DNA from: Gemmiger sp. An50
Lineage (GTDB): Bacteria; Bacillota; Clostridia; Oscillospirales; Ruminococcaceae
Assembly (NCBI RefSeq): GCF_002161595.1
Contig: NZ_NFID01000019.1
Coordinates: forward strand, 1-64,000
Reading direction: 5' to 3'
Length of the DNA: 64,000 bases
Part shown: piece after piece, positions 26,965-37,813 of the stretch
Position numbering within the stretch: position 1 is the stretch's first letter
Layout of the letters: each line of letters opens with the position of its first letter
Position numbers and translations under genes: made by a program
Notes under the pieces: model-generated
The model's database searches: none
What the model saw: only the letters and a program-made list of their open reading frames with translations
What the model was told of the DNA's origin: nothing

Positions 26965-28522
26965 ATCCAGTTATTTTTCAGTTCTGCTGCGTTGCTTCGG
27001 GGTCTTTACCCTGTTTTTGGTAATCGCAGCGATCGCCCTGCTTTTCTGGGCGTTGATGGAAAGCAGCACCACAGTGATCAGCCTTTCCGATCGGGATCTG
27101 AGCGAGTATAACGAGCTGCTGCGGACAGAGCGGTACGACCAGTTCCCGGTGCGCACTCTTCTGGGAAAAACCGGAAGCATTGCGGTAACAGACGACAAAG
27201 GCCGGATTCTGTACGGAGAATCCCATAAGGATATTGATCCGGAGGCGCTGGCCTGCATTCCTCTGCAGGGGCAGTATGTCTACCCTACGGTTACTCATTG
27301 GTACGACAGGCAGGGCCGCCAGATGACGCTGGTGGCAAGCGACGGCTATTCCGGCATATTCCATCAGACACCCGTGGTGCTTGATGCTGACCATAAAATT
27401 CTCTACGGCTCCATTCCCGGTGTGGATACCGGTGTTTTGAGCGATGAAGCCTATGGCTACCTGACGCAAACGCTGCCTCAAGGCTACTACATCTGGAAAT
27501 ACCCCTTCCAGAATGAGGACGGCCAGTCGCGCTGGCTGATTTTATACGAGCAGATTCTTCGCAATGAGGAATACGCTCATCTGAGCATGATTTGGAGCCG
27601 TACCTTATTCCTGTTTTTGGGCCTTTATGTTCTGGTACTGCTGGCAATGGCGCTCTGGCTCAGCCGAAAGGTACGCAGGCCGCTAAAACGGCTGGAGCAG
27701 GGATTCACCGAGCTTGCCCAGCGGCATGACCCGCAACCCATCCAATGTCGGGGGCCACGGGAGTTTGAACAGATTTGCGGTGCATTCAACCAGCTCTCCG
27801 CTCAGCTTGCCGAGAGCGAACGTCAGCGCAAGGCCCTGGAGGACAACCGGCAAAAGCTGCTGGCAGATATCTCCCATGACCTGAAGACCCCCATCACAGT
27901 GATTCAGGGCTATGCAAAGGCTATTTGCGATGGGCTGATTCCGCCGGAAAAGCAACCGGAATATCTGGACACCATCTACCAGAAATCCAACCGGCTCACC
28001 GGATTGATCGACACCTTCCATGAGTACAGCAAGCTGGAGCATCCCCAGTTCACGCTGCAAACCAAGCGGCTGGATTTGTGCGAGGTCCTGAGGGAATATC
28101 TGGCCTCTAAATACAACGAGCTGGAACTGGGCGGCTTTGTACCGGAGATTGAAATCCCCGATGAACCCATCTGGTGCATGTTGGACAAAACCGCTTTCCT
28201 GCGGGTGCTGGAAAACATTGTGTCCAACGCCGTAAAGCACAACCCCGCCGGTACTGCCCTGTTTTTTGAACTGCAGCATCAAGACGGCCAGGCTGTGCTG
28301 ACGCTGGCGGACAACGGCGTGGGAATCCCGCCGGAGATTGCTGGGCAAATCTTTGAACCCTTCGTTGTGGGCGATGAATCCCGCAACACCCGTCAGGGCT
28401 CCGGCCTGGGCCTTGCCATCAGTCACAAAATTGTGACCGCCCACGGCGGCACGATCCAGCTGGTACAGCCGCCCCAGCCTGGCCGCAGCACCCAGTTCCG
28501 GGTCACGCTGCCGATGGCCTGA
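26942..28522 (+). CDS. Sensor histidine kinase (VanS/BaeS-like)
   Basis: 526 residues: TM1 about 19-39, a large extracytoplasmic domain (about 40-215), TM2 about 220-240, HAMP, HisKA with H312 in LLADISHDLKTPITV, and HATPase with DNGVGIP and GSGLGLAIS boxes. The start is a TTG at 26942 with GAGGG upstream; the next in-frame ATG would remove TM1. It lies inside the end of the response-regulator gene, so the two are coupled. The terminator follows at 28564-28606. Confidence 0.92.
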   Translation: MKRWKRTKSSYFSVLLRCFGVFTLFLVIAAIALLFWALMESSTTVISLSDRDLSEYNELLRTERYDQFPVRTLLGKTGSIAVTDDKGRILYGESHKDIDPEALACIPLQGQYVYPTVTHWYDRQGRQMTLVASDGYSGIFHQTPVVLDADHKILYGSIPGVDTGVLSDEAYGYLTQTLPQGYYIWKYPFQNEDGQSRWLILYEQILRNEEYAHLSMIWSRTLFLFLGLYVLVLLAMALWLSRKVRRPLKRLEQGFTELAQRHDPQPIQCRGPREFEQICGAFNQLSAQLAESERQRKALEDNRQKLLADISHDLKTPITVIQGYAKAICDGLIPPEKQPEYLDTIYQKSNRLTGLIDTFHEYSKLEHPQFTLQTKRLDLCEVLREYLASKYNELELGGFVPEIEIPDEPIWCMLDKTAFLRVLENIVSNAVKHNPAGTALFFELQHQDGQAVLTLADNGVGIPPEIAGQIFEPFVVGDESRNTRQGSGLGLAISHKIVTAHGGTIQLVQPPQPGRSTQFRVTLPMA

Positions 28523-28563
28523 AATCCCCCACCTGTTTTCCAATTGAAACCCTTTGCAAAAAC

Positions 28564-28606
28564 AAAACCGAGCCATTCCGTGATGTTTGCGGTACGGCTC
28601 GGTTTT
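28564..28606 (+). terminator. Terminator of the exporter two-component operon
   Basis: AAAACCGAGCC (28564-28574) pairs with GGCTCGGTTTT (28596-28606); an inner CCG/CGG pair closes the loop. A T-rich tail follows. Confidence 0.85.
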
Positions 28607-28691
28607 ATTATTTGCTTTCAAAGACTTTCATAGTGAACAGGATAAAAAAGTGATCGGAAACTCCCAAGCAACTCCTGACGGATATCAAACA

Positions 28692-28735
28692 AAGAGACTG
28701 CTGCTCCACTTTGGGTTTGCAACAGTCTCTTCGTT
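28692..28735 (-). terminator. Terminator of the PTS operon
   Basis: AGAGACTGCTGC and GCAACAGTCTCT form a 12-bp arm pair with one mismatch; the minus-strand reading ends in CTTTGTTTG. It lies 22 bases after the HAD stop codon. The interval 28607-28691 shows nothing else. Confidence 0.7.
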
Positions 28736-28756
28736 CAACTTACAATTTGGAGATTT

Positions 28757-29398
28757 TCAGCTGTCCAACTGATTTACCAAGTCCGGAATTTCCAAAACAG
28801 ACGCGGCCTGATACTCGCACCGCTCCAATTCTCCCGGCGCGCCGTATCCATACATGCACGCAATAAAAGCGATCTCATTTCTTTCCGCCGCTTCTCTGTC
28901 ATAATCCCGGTCCCCCACCATGACTGCCCATTGCGGGTTACAGCATTCAAGAAGCTTTTTCAGACTTTCCTTTTTTGTGCCTTTCTCCGTTAAGCTTTGA
29001 ATGTAATCAAATCGGCTTTTGATATTGAGAGCATCTAAAATCAGTTCCAATTCTTTTGGGTCAGCGTTTGAGCAAACAGCCAGCTGATATCCTTTTTGTT
29101 TCAGAGAATCCAGCATTGCATAGGTACCGGGATACACAGCAGCTTTTTTTCGAATTCCTTCAAACCAATATCTGGCTGTACATGTCAAAAACTGCTCTCC
29201 CAATGTGTTGGCCTGATCTCCCAGGAAGAAGCGAATGTCTTCCTGGAACGGAGCTCCAATCCGGCTTTTCAGTTGCTCATCTGTAAAATGATCCATCCCG
29301 ATCTCGTGTAACGCCTTCCGGTAGGCATCTACCGCATATCGCTCGGTCTGATTCAGCGTGCCATCCACATCAAATATAACAAGCTTAGAATATTCCAA
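28757..29398 (-). CDS. HAD hydrolase encoded at the end of the PTS operon
   Basis: About 214 residues. HAD motifs: KLVIFDVDGTLNQTE (I), CSNAD (II), Lys of TEKGTKKESL (III) and VMVGDRDYDREAAERN (IV), with a helical cap: the beta-phosphoglucomutase/phosphatase group. The start is uncertain: no ATG is well placed, and the TTG at 29398 gives a natural N-terminus just before motif I, while a second TTG at 29425 is possible. It overlaps the end of the IID gene. Likely removes phosphate from a sugar phosphate made by the pathway. AT-richer than genes left of 28.5 kb. Confidence 0.8.
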   Translation of the reverse strand: MEYSKLVIFDVDGTLNQTERYAVDAYRKALHEIGMDHFTDEQLKSRIGAPFQEDIRFFLGDQANTLGEQFLTCTARYWFEGIRKKAAVYPGTYAMLDSLKQKGYQLAVCSNADPKELELILDALNIKSRFDYIQSLTEKGTKKESLKKLLECCNPQWAVMVGDRDYDREAAERNEIAFIACMYGYGAPGELERCEYQAASVLEIPDLVNQLDS

Positions 29399-30212
29399 TT
29401 GCACACCCCAGAATGCATACAGCAAAGATGCCCAAAATGATGTAAATGGTCTTTACATTTTTCTTATACAGCCACACGCAAAGGAAGGTTGCGCCAAGCG
29501 GAAGCAGTCCCGGGAAAATTTGATCAAAAATGGATTGCAGCGTGGTTTCCGTTTCGGCCAGCGTAAAGCTGAGGGTGGTTTCGAGCGACACCATTGATGC
29601 AATCATTGCGCCAATCACTGTCATTCCCAGTATGGACGCACCATAAGAAAGCTTCTCCATTGTGTGATTCTGAGACGCATTCTCCAGGAAGTCTGTACCC
29701 AGTTTGTAGCCGTATTTGCCAGCCAAAATCTTGGTAATAAAATGAATTGACGTATAGAGCAGGAAATAGATGATCGCACCCAGGATATTACCGCTTTGTG
29801 CGATGCCGATGCCGATACCTGCCGCAATCACGCGGAAGGTTCCCCAGAAGAAAGAGTCGCCGATGCCGGAGAGCGGTCCCATCAATCCAACCTTTACATT
29901 GTTGATGGAATCGGTGTCAAAGTCTTCTTTCTTTGCATTCTGCTCTTCCATCGCCACGCCCAGTCCCATTACAAACGGCGACACATGAGGCGTTATGTTA
30001 AAGGTTTCGGTATGCCGCTTTAATGCTGCATAATAATCGTCATCATTCGGATATATCTTTCTAAGCGGCTTTTCCAGAGCATACATATAGCCAAAGGCCA
30101 TCATCTTATCAAAAGACCACGAGCTCTGTATGGTGAAGGATCTCCAGAAAATGCTTCTGTAGTCTTTCGCAGTCATAATTCCATTCTGCGATTTGTTTTT
30201 TGCTTTGCTCAT
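29385..30212 (-). CDS. PTS mannose-family transporter subunit IID
   Basis: 275 residues. The soluble N-terminal part with WSFDKMMAFGYMYALEKPLRK and GLGVAMEEQN, then GLMGPLSGIGDSFFWGTFRVIAAGIGIG and a C-terminal membrane helix, are characteristic of EIID of the mannose/fructose/sorbose superfamily. Works with IIC as the membrane channel. Start at 30212 (MSKAKNK) follows AGGAGG, one base after the IIC stop. Confidence 0.95.
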   Translation of the reverse strand: MSKAKNKSQNGIMTAKDYRSIFWRSFTIQSSWSFDKMMAFGYMYALEKPLRKIYPNDDDYYAALKRHTETFNITPHVSPFVMGLGVAMEEQNAKKEDFDTDSINNVKVGLMGPLSGIGDSFFWGTFRVIAAGIGIGIAQSGNILGAIIYFLLYTSIHFITKILAGKYGYKLGTDFLENASQNHTMEKLSYGASILGMTVIGAMIASMVSLETTLSFTLAETETTLQSIFDQIFPGLLPLGATFLCVWLYKKNVKTIYIILGIFAVCILGCAIGIF

Positions 30213-30213
30213 C

Positions 30214-30966
30214 TCAGAAATCCTCCTCTGCCACAGTTTCAAACTTCATGCTATTCACTGCAATGATGGCAATGCAAAGACCCGCTGCTGCAACGCCAAT
30301 TACATCCATTCCAAGATATACAACACAAATGAATCCCAGGAATAAGTAGGGGAGCACCTTGTTATTGGACATCATCTTAATCAAAAGAGCAAGACCTACG
30401 CAAGAGAGCACCCCGGCAGCAACATTGAAGCCATCCATAACAACTGTGGGAATTGCATTCAGCCCAGTGTTGATCATGTCTGCTCCAAATGCTACCGCTA
30501 CAAACACAAGCAGCGCCGAGGGAATACCAATGGACAACGGTACAACCGTCAAATGAAGCAGATTCGCCTTTTTGAGGTTCCTTTCATTGACTGCTTTTTC
30601 AATCTGTTTTCCAGCCCAGCTTCCAGGAATTGCATAGCAGAAATTTCTCCACATCTGCAGGAAGACCGAAAGTGGCAATGCCAGGGCGACCGCTGCGCCA
30701 ATGCCTGCACCCGACTGAATTGCAACTGCAATGCTCAAAACACTAGACGCATACACTTCCGGAGGAACCGCGCTGCCCACCATAATGGAACCCATGAACA
30801 TCGCTTCCAGAGAAGCGCCCATGATAATACCTGTGGTCATGTCCCCCATAATCAAGCCTACCAGAGGACCGGTAAACAGCGGTCTGGACATCATAGATGC
30901 GCCAAAGGACTGTTCGTCAATTGCAGCAAGAAACGCCACAATTGATACCAAGAATGCCTGTAACAT
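30214..30966 (-). CDS. PTS mannose-family transporter subunit IIC
   Basis: 250 residues, strongly hydrophobic. AAIDEQSFGASMMSRPLFTGPLVGLIMGD at the N-terminus is the EIIC signature; the GSIMVGSAVPPEVYASSVLSIAVAI segment forms part of the substrate path. Pairs with IID in the membrane. 25 bases after the IIB stop. Part of an AT-rich five-gene PTS-deglycase operon plus HAD. Confidence 0.95.
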   Translation of the reverse strand: MLQAFLVSIVAFLAAIDEQSFGASMMSRPLFTGPLVGLIMGDMTTGIIMGASLEAMFMGSIMVGSAVPPEVYASSVLSIAVAIQSGAGIGAAVALALPLSVFLQMWRNFCYAIPGSWAGKQIEKAVNERNLKKANLLHLTVVPLSIGIPSALLVFVAVAFGADMINTGLNAIPTVVMDGFNVAAGVLSCVGLALLIKMMSNNKVLPYLFLGFICVVYLGMDVIGVAAAGLCIAIIAVNSMKFETVAEEDF

Positions 30967-30991
30967 ATCGTGTGCTCCTTTCTTGTTGAGG

Positions 30992-31462
30992 TCAGATCAA
31001 TGTTGCTGCCATCACCTTTTTATCGGTCGGTACTGCACGGCATTCCACTTCTGCACCTTTTGCAATCATTTCCCTGATGTTCTTTACGTCCTCATCCGTT
31101 ACGGCAACGGAATTTGTAATGGATCTTGCGCCCTCCTTCATCTTCATATTGCCAAGATTCACATGATCCACTTCCTCGACTGCCGATACCAGAGCCAGGG
31201 CATCCTTTGTGTTATCCACAAGGATGAACAGTTTGTATTTGTCGGTTTTGTGGCTATTGAGCGCCTCAATTGCCCCCTCTACTGTTTTCACTACAAATTT
31301 CACTGCCGGAGGCGCTGCAAGTTTCAGTGAAGTGGCGCGTAATTTGTCGGCCGCAACGCTATCATTCGCAATCAGAATACAGTCTGCAGATAACGAATTC
31401 GTCCATGCAAAAGCGACCTGACCATGGATCAGCCGTTCATCCAATCGCATCAATTTGATCAT
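30992..31462 (-). CDS. PTS mannose-family transporter subunit IIB
   Basis: 156 residues. The phosphorylated His13 lies in LDERLIHGQVAFAW, the hallmark of EIIB of this superfamily. It takes phosphate from IIA and phosphorylates the incoming substrate. Its ATG shares one base with the IIA stop (TAATG), so IIA and IIB are translated in step. Confidence 0.95.
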   Translation of the reverse strand: MIKLMRLDERLIHGQVAFAWTNSLSADCILIANDSVAADKLRATSLKLAAPPAVKFVVKTVEGAIEALNSHKTDKYKLFILVDNTKDALALVSAVEEVDHVNLGNMKMKEGARSITNSVAVTDEDVKNIREMIAKGAEVECRAVPTDKKVMAATLI

Positions 31463-31887
31463 TAAAGATCATCCTCCTCGGAATTCATGTTTTCATACAG
31501 CACCTTGTTAACGTACACGATACCCTCTTGTGCAGTCTGCTGCGCGCTCTGTATCAATTCTTCCGTGCTGCATTCACTATTAATCAAATCGGACAACTCC
31601 AGAAGCATCGGGACATTTACACCTGTTAAAATGTGTACTTTTCCGGTAGGCACATACTCGGTAAAGGTATTAGCCACACTTCCGCCAAACAAATCTGCAG
31701 CCACAATCAATTCATCATCTTCCGCAAGCGCGTTGATATACCTTTCCGCTTCCTGCTTCATATCAAACGCTTCGCTTACATAAGCATTCAGCACTTCGAC
31801 CTTACAATCTTCCCCTACGATAAACTTTAGCGTCTCTTGAATCCCTGCCGCAAATTTACCGTGCGTTGCAACCAATATCTTTCTCAT
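31462..31887 (-). CDS. PTS mannose-family transporter subunit IIA
   Basis: 141 residues. His9 in LVATHGKFAAGI is the phosphorylation site fed by HPr. Further EIIA features are ADLFGGSVANTFTEY and GVNVPMLLEL. The ATG at 31887 has GAGGA upstream; a GTG five codons earlier is less likely. IIA is a separate protein here, not fused to IIB. Confidence 0.94.
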   Translation of the reverse strand: MRKILVATHGKFAAGIQETLKFIVGEDCKVEVLNAYVSEAFDMKQEAERYINALAEDDELIVAADLFGGSVANTFTEYVPTGKVHILTGVNVPMLLELSDLINSECSTEELIQSAQQTAQEGIVYVNKVLYENMNSEEDDL

Positions 31888-31902
31888 TGTGCCTGTCCTC
31901 AC

Positions 31903-32916
31903 TTAGTATTCCACGGTGCGGTAATATCTTCTGATATCCAAGCTATGATTTCTTACATGCTCAAAGTGAGCGCTTACGCGTTCCAGCTGAGAAGACATCA
32001 CCATCGGGGCAACGAACTTGCGCATGTCTTCATCGATCCCCTCCAAAGCATAATCTTTGGTATCCCACACTTGAACGATATCGGAGTACTTGCGCACAAA
32101 GTTTTCCACTCGGTCCACAAGAGCTCTGGTTTCGTCTTCGCCCTTAAAGAGCATGAAGCTCATATCTTTTTCCGTCATCTCAACCGTTCCGTGGAAGAAC
32201 TCTGCGGCATGAATGGACTTGGTGGGAATCCACTGCATTTCCTCCAAGACGCACATGGCGAAGCAATATGTCTCGCCCCACGTGTTGCCTGCGCCAACAC
32301 ACATGTGGAACTTTGTGTCCTTATGCTTTTCTGCAAAAGCCAGTGCGCGCTCATCATTTTCCTGGCGAACCTTCAACAGCACTTCCGGCATTTTTTTCAG
32401 ATTATCCAGCAGCCGATCACATTCCGGGAACTCCCCGTTCCCTTTCATCAGCAGCGCGCCAATCGCAAACAGCTGCAAATAGATCTCCTCACACAGATTG
32501 TCATTGGAGGCCGCATTTGCAATTGCGTAGGTAGAGGCCTTCCCCAGCGGGCTGTCTGCTTCTCCTACCAAAGAAATCACCGTCGCACCAACACTCGTTG
32601 CGTACTCTGCCGCTTCAATGGTTTCCTTCGTTGTGCCAGACAGCGATGCCGTGATCATCAGCGAACGGTTGCCGAGCTTTTTGGGCTTTGCTTTTACCAG
32701 TTCCGCTGCAATTTCATAGTACCATTCCAATGTGGAATTGGTCTTAAACATATACGCCAAGGGGCTTACCATCGAGTAGGTGCCGCCGGTTCCAACAAGG
32801 AAAATGTTGCTGTACCCCTTCTGTTCAACTTCCGCGACCACCTGCTTGATCTGCTCGATATTGTTTGCAGCTCCACGCAACACGCTCAGATAGGTTTCGT
32901 CTTCAAATCCGTACAT
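31903..32916 (-). CDS. SIS-domain sugar-amine phosphate deglycase (FrlB/GfrF-like)
   Basis: 337 residues with two SIS domains: GTGGTYSMVSPLAYMF and SLSGTTKETIEAAEYA in the first, GAGNTWGETYCFAMCVLEEM and the HAAEFFHGTVEM motif in the second. This is the isomerase half of GlmS without the glutaminase domain, as in fructoselysine-6-phosphate deglycase. With a mannose-family PTS encoded after it, the layout resembles the Salmonella gfr operon for fructoselysine/glucoselysine. Expected reaction: cleavage of a phosphorylated Amadori compound to glucose-6-phosphate and an amine. First gene of the operon, ribosome site AGGAGGG. Substrate is inferred. Confidence 0.85.
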   Translation of the reverse strand: MYGFEDETYLSVLRGAANNIEQIKQVVAEVEQKGYSNIFLVGTGGTYSMVSPLAYMFKTNSTLEWYYEIAAELVKAKPKKLGNRSLMITASLSGTTKETIEAAEYATSVGATVISLVGEADSPLGKASTYAIANAASNDNLCEEIYLQLFAIGALLMKGNGEFPECDRLLDNLKKMPEVLLKVRQENDERALAFAEKHKDTKFHMCVGAGNTWGETYCFAMCVLEEMQWIPTKSIHAAEFFHGTVEMTEKDMSFMLFKGEDETRALVDRVENFVRKYSDIVQVWDTKDYALEGIDEDMRKFVAPMVMSSQLERVSAHFEHVRNHSLDIRRYYRTVEY

Positions 32917-32985
32917 CTTTTTACCCTCCTGTAAATTTGTACCGTCATTTTGTCAGGCTCCATTTTAGAACCACTTTGTGTTTTC

Positions 32986-33014
32986 AATATACCACTTGTT
33001 CGTCCGTGTGTCAA
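32986..33014 (-). promoter_or_regulatory. Sigma-A promoter of the PTS-deglycase operon
   Basis: Minus strand: TTGACA (33014-33009), 17-bp spacer, TATATT (32991-32986): perfect -35 and good -10. It lies in the divergent interval shared with the first GntR gene, so its flanks are the expected site for GntR binding. Confidence 0.85.
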
Positions 33015-33052
33015 CCACTTTTTGTTTTTGTTAGACCAATATTTTTTTTGTC

Positions 33053-33081
33053 TTTATTTTTTTCACATTATTTGCTATAAT
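33053..33081 (+). promoter_or_regulatory. Possible promoter of the GntR pair
   Basis: TATAAT at 33076-33081 is a perfect -10; the -35 at 17-bp spacing is only TTTATT. Just downstream, CTAGTACAAG (33092-33101) resembles half of the palindromes bound by UTRA-type GntR regulators, a possible autoregulatory site. Confidence 0.5.
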
Positions 33082-33112
33082 TAGGTAAATTCTAGTACAA
33101 GTCGGTGATTTC

Positions 33113-33859
33113 ATGAAAAATGAAGAGTGCGCGCTTCAGATTGCCAACACAATTAAAGAGAAGATCCACGACAAAACTTACAATTACGGCACCCCACTCC
33201 CTTCGGAAAGGGAATTTGCGGAGCTATTTCATGTGAGCCGAAACATTATACGTGCCGCAATTGAACATCTTGAAGAAGAGAAGTTGGTAAAGCGCATTCG
33301 CGGAAAAGGTACATTTGTAACCAAAACCAATATTGACGATTCATCCATCCACTTTAAAGGCATGACCGAGCTTTTGCACGAGGCAGGTTATACCCCCTCT
33401 TCTAAAGTTCTTAAAACGCAAACACGAGAAGCCGGATACAAATTCTCCAAAATATTTCATGTTCCTGAGGAAGAAAAAATCTTTCAAATCATCCGACTTA
33501 GAAAAGGCAATGATCAGCCCATTTCAATCGAAAACACGTATCTTCCTTTTAACAGTGTAAAAGGGATCGAATCAATTGATTTTCAAGTCTATTCTTTATA
33601 CGATGTGCTTACAATTAACAAGATAAAAATCCACGATATCCAGCATATTTTTTCCGCTTCAAAAGTATATAATACGTTTTCTAAACTTCTGGCTTGTTCC
33701 GAAGGAAATCGCGTCATATCCATTCAAATCACATCTTCCACAATCGAGGGAACCATCGCTGAGTATACAGAGGTTATGGTTGTTCCTGAATTCGCCAAAT
33801 ATTATACAGATGGCGTTATCCGAAATGGAGAATTTCATCTTTCTTCTCAAATCATTTAG
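33113..33859 (+). CDS. GntR family regulator with UTRA domain (HutC/FrlR-like)
   Basis: 248 residues: winged helix (about 5-75, PLPSEREFAELFHVSRNIIRAAIEHLEEEKLVKRIRGKGTFV) and a UTRA ligand domain (about 90-240). UTRA domains bind phosphorylated sugars or amines, so it probably senses a pathway intermediate. Divergent from the deglycase-PTS operon. AT-rich like its neighbours. Followed after 14 bases by a second GntR gene. Confidence 0.9.
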   Translation: MKNEECALQIANTIKEKIHDKTYNYGTPLPSEREFAELFHVSRNIIRAAIEHLEEEKLVKRIRGKGTFVTKTNIDDSSIHFKGMTELLHEAGYTPSSKVLKTQTREAGYKFSKIFHVPEEEKIFQIIRLRKGNDQPISIENTYLPFNSVKGIESIDFQVYSLYDVLTINKIKIHDIQHIFSASKVYNTFSKLLACSEGNRVISIQITSSTIEGTIAEYTEVMVVPEFAKYYTDGVIRNGEFHLSSQII

Positions 33860-33873
33860 AAAGTGAGCATCTC

Positions 33874-34575
33874 ATGCCCAAAATATACAATCTTCTTGCA
33901 CTGGACATTGCAGAATATCTGGAGCAATATATTGAACAGCATCAACTGAAACCGGGAGACAAACTGCCTTCTGAACGAGAGCTTTCTGTTTTATTGAATG
34001 TGACTCGCGTAACTCTGCGAAACGGTTTGGAGATTTTGGCCAGTCAAGGAACTATCTTTCGCATTCATGGAAGCGGATACTATCTATGTCCCCCAAAGGT
34101 AAATCGGGAACTGATTCACTATTGTTTTCCATATAAAGACAGCCTTCTTCAAAAGCAAAAGTATCACCTTCTCCCTCTGGAATATATCCCTGAACCAATT
34201 CAGAATATTGCAGAAAGTGTTTTTGCTCCTGTCTCCATGGATTTAATAAAGAGGCACCGATTTATCGAATTTGTGGATAACACCCCCATCGGTCTCATGT
34301 ACACGTTTCAAAATCGCAATACAGAGAATCTCCTTCCCGATTTTCCAAACACCAAGGAAATTCCAAACAGCGTTTATTTTTCCCAAACAATCCGTGTTTT
34401 TGATGAATCCATTGCAGCAAACGAAAGCTTAAAGGAATTGCTGAAAATTTCTGCAGACGACAGCTTGCTGCTGATCTCCACCTTTATTTGCCATCACAAC
34501 GATGTCATCGCACTTTGCTTATCGATTTCTGTAGGAACACGGGTAAATCTTGTTTCCAACGTCAAGCTGCCTTAA
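33874..34575 (+). CDS. Second GntR family regulator (UTRA-like)
   Basis: 233 residues with a GntR winged helix (LKPGDKLPSERELSVLLNVTRVTLRNGLEILASQGTIFRIHGSGYYL) and a divergent UTRA-like effector domain. Only 14 bases from the first GntR gene and in the same direction, so they are co-transcribed. The two are not close copies. Two GntR proteins for one operon suggest either dual-signal control or a heteromeric repressor (inference). Confidence 0.87.
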   Translation: MPKIYNLLALDIAEYLEQYIEQHQLKPGDKLPSERELSVLLNVTRVTLRNGLEILASQGTIFRIHGSGYYLCPPKVNRELIHYCFPYKDSLLQKQKYHLLPLEYIPEPIQNIAESVFAPVSMDLIKRHRFIEFVDNTPIGLMYTFQNRNTENLLPDFPNTKEIPNSVYFSQTIRVFDESIAANESLKELLKISADDSLLLISTFICHHNDVIALCLSISVGTRVNLVSNVKLP

Positions 34576-34631
34576 CATCTCCTTGATATTGCGGCAGTTC
34601 TCTGCAATAACAGCTTTCTTTTATAAAACAC

Positions 34632-34690
34632 AAAAGCCATTCTGTGATTTATGCCTTATGAGTACACAAATCACAGAATGGCTTTTTTAT
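34632..34690 (+). terminator. Terminator of the GntR pair
   Basis: A 19-bp perfect stem (34632-34650 with 34668-34686) and 17-nt loop, followed by T residues. Could also act in the other direction. Confidence 0.85.
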
Positions 34691-34732
34691 ACGCAATTGG
34701 AGCAGTAATGAAAGAGCTGCCAGACGGCAAAA

Positions 34733-34762
34733 GAAAAGAGCCACCACCCGGCGGCTCTTTTC
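34733..34762 (-). terminator. Terminator of the NYN-domain gene
   Basis: GAAAAGAGCC (34733-34742) pairs with GGCTCTTTTC (34753-34762) around a 10-nt loop; the minus-strand reading ends in TTTTCTTTTG. Confidence 0.8.
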
Positions 34763-34826
34763 TCATACCTGATCGAATATGCGGCGGCTCTGAAAAACAA
34801 GGTCACCGTTTGGCAGGAATCCACGC

Positions 34827-35495
34827 TCAGGGCTCCCGCAGCTTTTCCTGCCGGTCGAAGTAGATGCCGGTGACACCATTGGCCTTTTCCACGATGCTCT
34901 TTTTCTTCTTCTCGGCCATCTTTTTGAAGCGGGGTTCTTTTTCCAGTGCCTCCAAAAAGCGCTTACCCTTCTTTTTGGCGTTTTCCGGAATGGTCTCGCA
35001 CACCCGGTAAACCAGCTCGGCGGCTTCGCTGTCGCCGTTCAGCAGTACCCGGATGCGCTTTTTGCGTGGATTCAGCTCCGGCTCGCGCACCGGCTCCGCC
35101 TTATGGGTTGCCAGTTCTTTAGCGTGAGCATAGCCCTGGCCCACCGCCAGCTTCTCCACCGTCACGCCCCGCTGGGCCCAGAAGCCGGACAGCACCTCAT
35201 AGTCGCTGTCATTGGAAACGATATAAATCTCGCCCTCGCCGCCGGCGGCACACAGACCCACATAGGATGCAATGGCAAAATCCATCGCATTTTTGGCACG
35301 AACCTTTTCACCGCACCAGATGATCTCAATCTGACCGGAGGCCCGCATGCAGGTCTCCAGCATGGAAAAATTGATGCTCAGCTTTGCGTCGCCGGAAAAG
35401 GCAAACACGCACATTTTATCTTCGGGGCGCATCCTTTCCGCTACAGCAAGCCAGGCGGTACCCACGTTTTCGGTATCAACCAGATAAGTTGCCAT
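34827..35495 (-). CDS. NYN/PIN-domain putative nuclease
   Basis: 222 residues. The N-terminal ATYLVDTENVGTAW has the first acidic residues of a NYN (PIN-like) nuclease, and IYIVSNDSDYEVL carries the later acidic pair. The C-terminal third is Lys/Arg-rich (KKKGKRFLEALEKEPRFKKMAEKKKK) and probably binds RNA. Metal-dependent ribonuclease activity is expected from the family but is not proven for this type. The start at 35495 follows GAGG; a GTG four codons earlier overlaps it. Single-gene unit. Confidence 0.8.
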   Translation of the reverse strand: MATYLVDTENVGTAWLAVAERMRPEDKMCVFAFSGDAKLSINFSMLETCMRASGQIEIIWCGEKVRAKNAMDFAIASYVGLCAAGGEGEIYIVSNDSDYEVLSGFWAQRGVTVEKLAVGQGYAHAKELATHKAEPVREPELNPRKKRIRVLLNGDSEAAELVYRVCETIPENAKKKGKRFLEALEKEPRFKKMAEKKKKSIVEKANGVTGIYFDRQEKLREP

Positions 35496-35543
35496 TTGTT
35501 TTTTCACCTCAATGGTATAGTATACACCATTTTCCCGCCTGCA

Positions 35544-37652
<2,109 letters not shown>

Positions 37653-37813
37653 GGGCATTTCCCCTCTTCCCGGAAACCCGCGTTTTCTGTATTTGCCGCG
37701 GGCCCTTTTCTTTCATGATACCAAAAAACGGACCGGAAATGGAACGGCGAAACTACCAAGAAAGCGCCCGTTTCCTTGTACGAAACAGCAAAGATTATTG
37801 GGCGTCTGGTCTG

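Noticed and set aside
34651-34863. Short plus-strand frame after the GntR pair
   Set aside because: It runs through two terminator hairpins and into the antisense of the NYN gene, and has no ribosome site.
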